Under the pieces are notes generated by a model, which saw nothing but the letters and a program-made list of their open reading frames with translations, searched no databases and had not been told where the DNA came from. A program made the position numbers and the translations under genes. This document shows positions 6,359-6,435 of a stretch of DNA of 6,435 nt, in pieces. Numbering within the stretch: position 1 is the first letter of the stretch; each line of letters opens with the position of its first letter. The DNA comes from Chitinophagaceae bacterium (GTDB taxonomy: Bacteria > Bacteroidota > Bacteroidia > Chitinophagales > Chitinophagaceae), in NCBI GenBank assembly GCA_020853515.1, contig JADYYU010000109.1, positions 1-6,435 on the forward strand, in the 5' to 3' direction.

Positions 6359-6435
6359 ATGACCTTATTCAAAAAACTCAGTCTTATTGTTCCGGTATTA
6401 TTCTTTGCAATCAGTTCATTTGCACAAAACAATAC
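6359..6435 (+). CDS. Exported protein, N-terminal fragment (3' end cut by window)
   Basis: Only 25 codons are visible. They encode a classic Sec signal peptide: a short basic start with Lys5 and Lys6, a hydrophobic core LSLIVPVLFFAIS, and a probable signal peptidase I site SFA|QNN after residue 22. Gln at +1 is common in exported Bacteroidota proteins. There is no Cys at the cut site, so it is not a lipoprotein. The mature protein lies outside the window and its function cannot be told. The ATG is supported by the well-spaced promoter upstream and by the signal-peptide layout; no strong Shine-Dalgarno is seen. It is divergent from lysS across a 272-base region. Confidence 0.7.
   Translation, partial: MTLFKKLSLIVPVLFFAISSFAQNN

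Noticed and set aside
6244..6432. A minus-strand open frame of 62 codons over the right edge
   Set aside because: It is antisense to a well-formed promoter and signal peptide, and its composition is not protein-like.
1..6435. CRISPR arrays, tRNA or rRNA genes, insertion sequences, phage or defence genes
   Set aside because: I saw no regularly spaced repeats, cloverleaf-like sequence, transposase motifs or terminal inverted repeats flanking a gene.

Overview
The window looks like chromosomal DNA of a Bacteroidota bacterium, most likely Chitinophagaceae-like. The reasons are the family mix (a Bacteroidota-type LptE lipoprotein translationally coupled to a short sigma-54 activator, a bacterial GH3 protein, a PAP2-related lipid enzyme and a Bacteroidota-style LysS), the near absence of Shine-Dalgarno sequences, several upstream matches to the Bacteroidota -7 element TAnnTTTG, and an exported protein whose signal peptide ends Ala|Gln. 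The placement rests on recalled family features; no search was run.

Layout from left to right: (1) 1-496, minus strand: membrane protein of the PAP2/sphingomyelin-synthase-like family, cut by the window edge. (2) 497-641: AT-rich spacer with weak hairpins. (3) 642-1208, minus: lptE, outer-membrane lipoprotein of the LPS transport machine. (4) 1192-2442, minus: sigma-54-dependent activator (AAA+ plus Fis-type HTH, no receiver domain), overlapping lptE. (5) 2443-2877: 435-base gap without a gene, holding a -7 box, a possible -24/-12 promoter, a near-perfect 16-bp palindrome and a GC-rich hairpin. (6) 2878-4413, minus: GH3-family acyl-adenylating enzyme with a GTG start. (7) 4414-4571: short spacer. 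(8) 4572-6086, minus: lysS. (9) 6087-6358: divergent promoter region. (10) 6359-6435, plus: start of a secreted protein, cut by the right edge.

Two themes stand out. The left half is about the envelope: lptE carries LPS to the outer membrane, the next gene belongs to a family that moves phospho-head-groups between lipids, and the regulator upstream is transcribed with lptE. The right half pairs a housekeeping tRNA synthetase with an uncharacterised amide-forming enzyme. I see no CRISPR array, tRNA, rRNA, transposon or phage gene, and no clear new multi-gene system. The most interesting leads are the possible sigma-54-type promoter and palindrome in front of the sigma-54 activator, that activator's altered GAFTGA loop, and the bacterial GH3 enzyme of unknown substrate.
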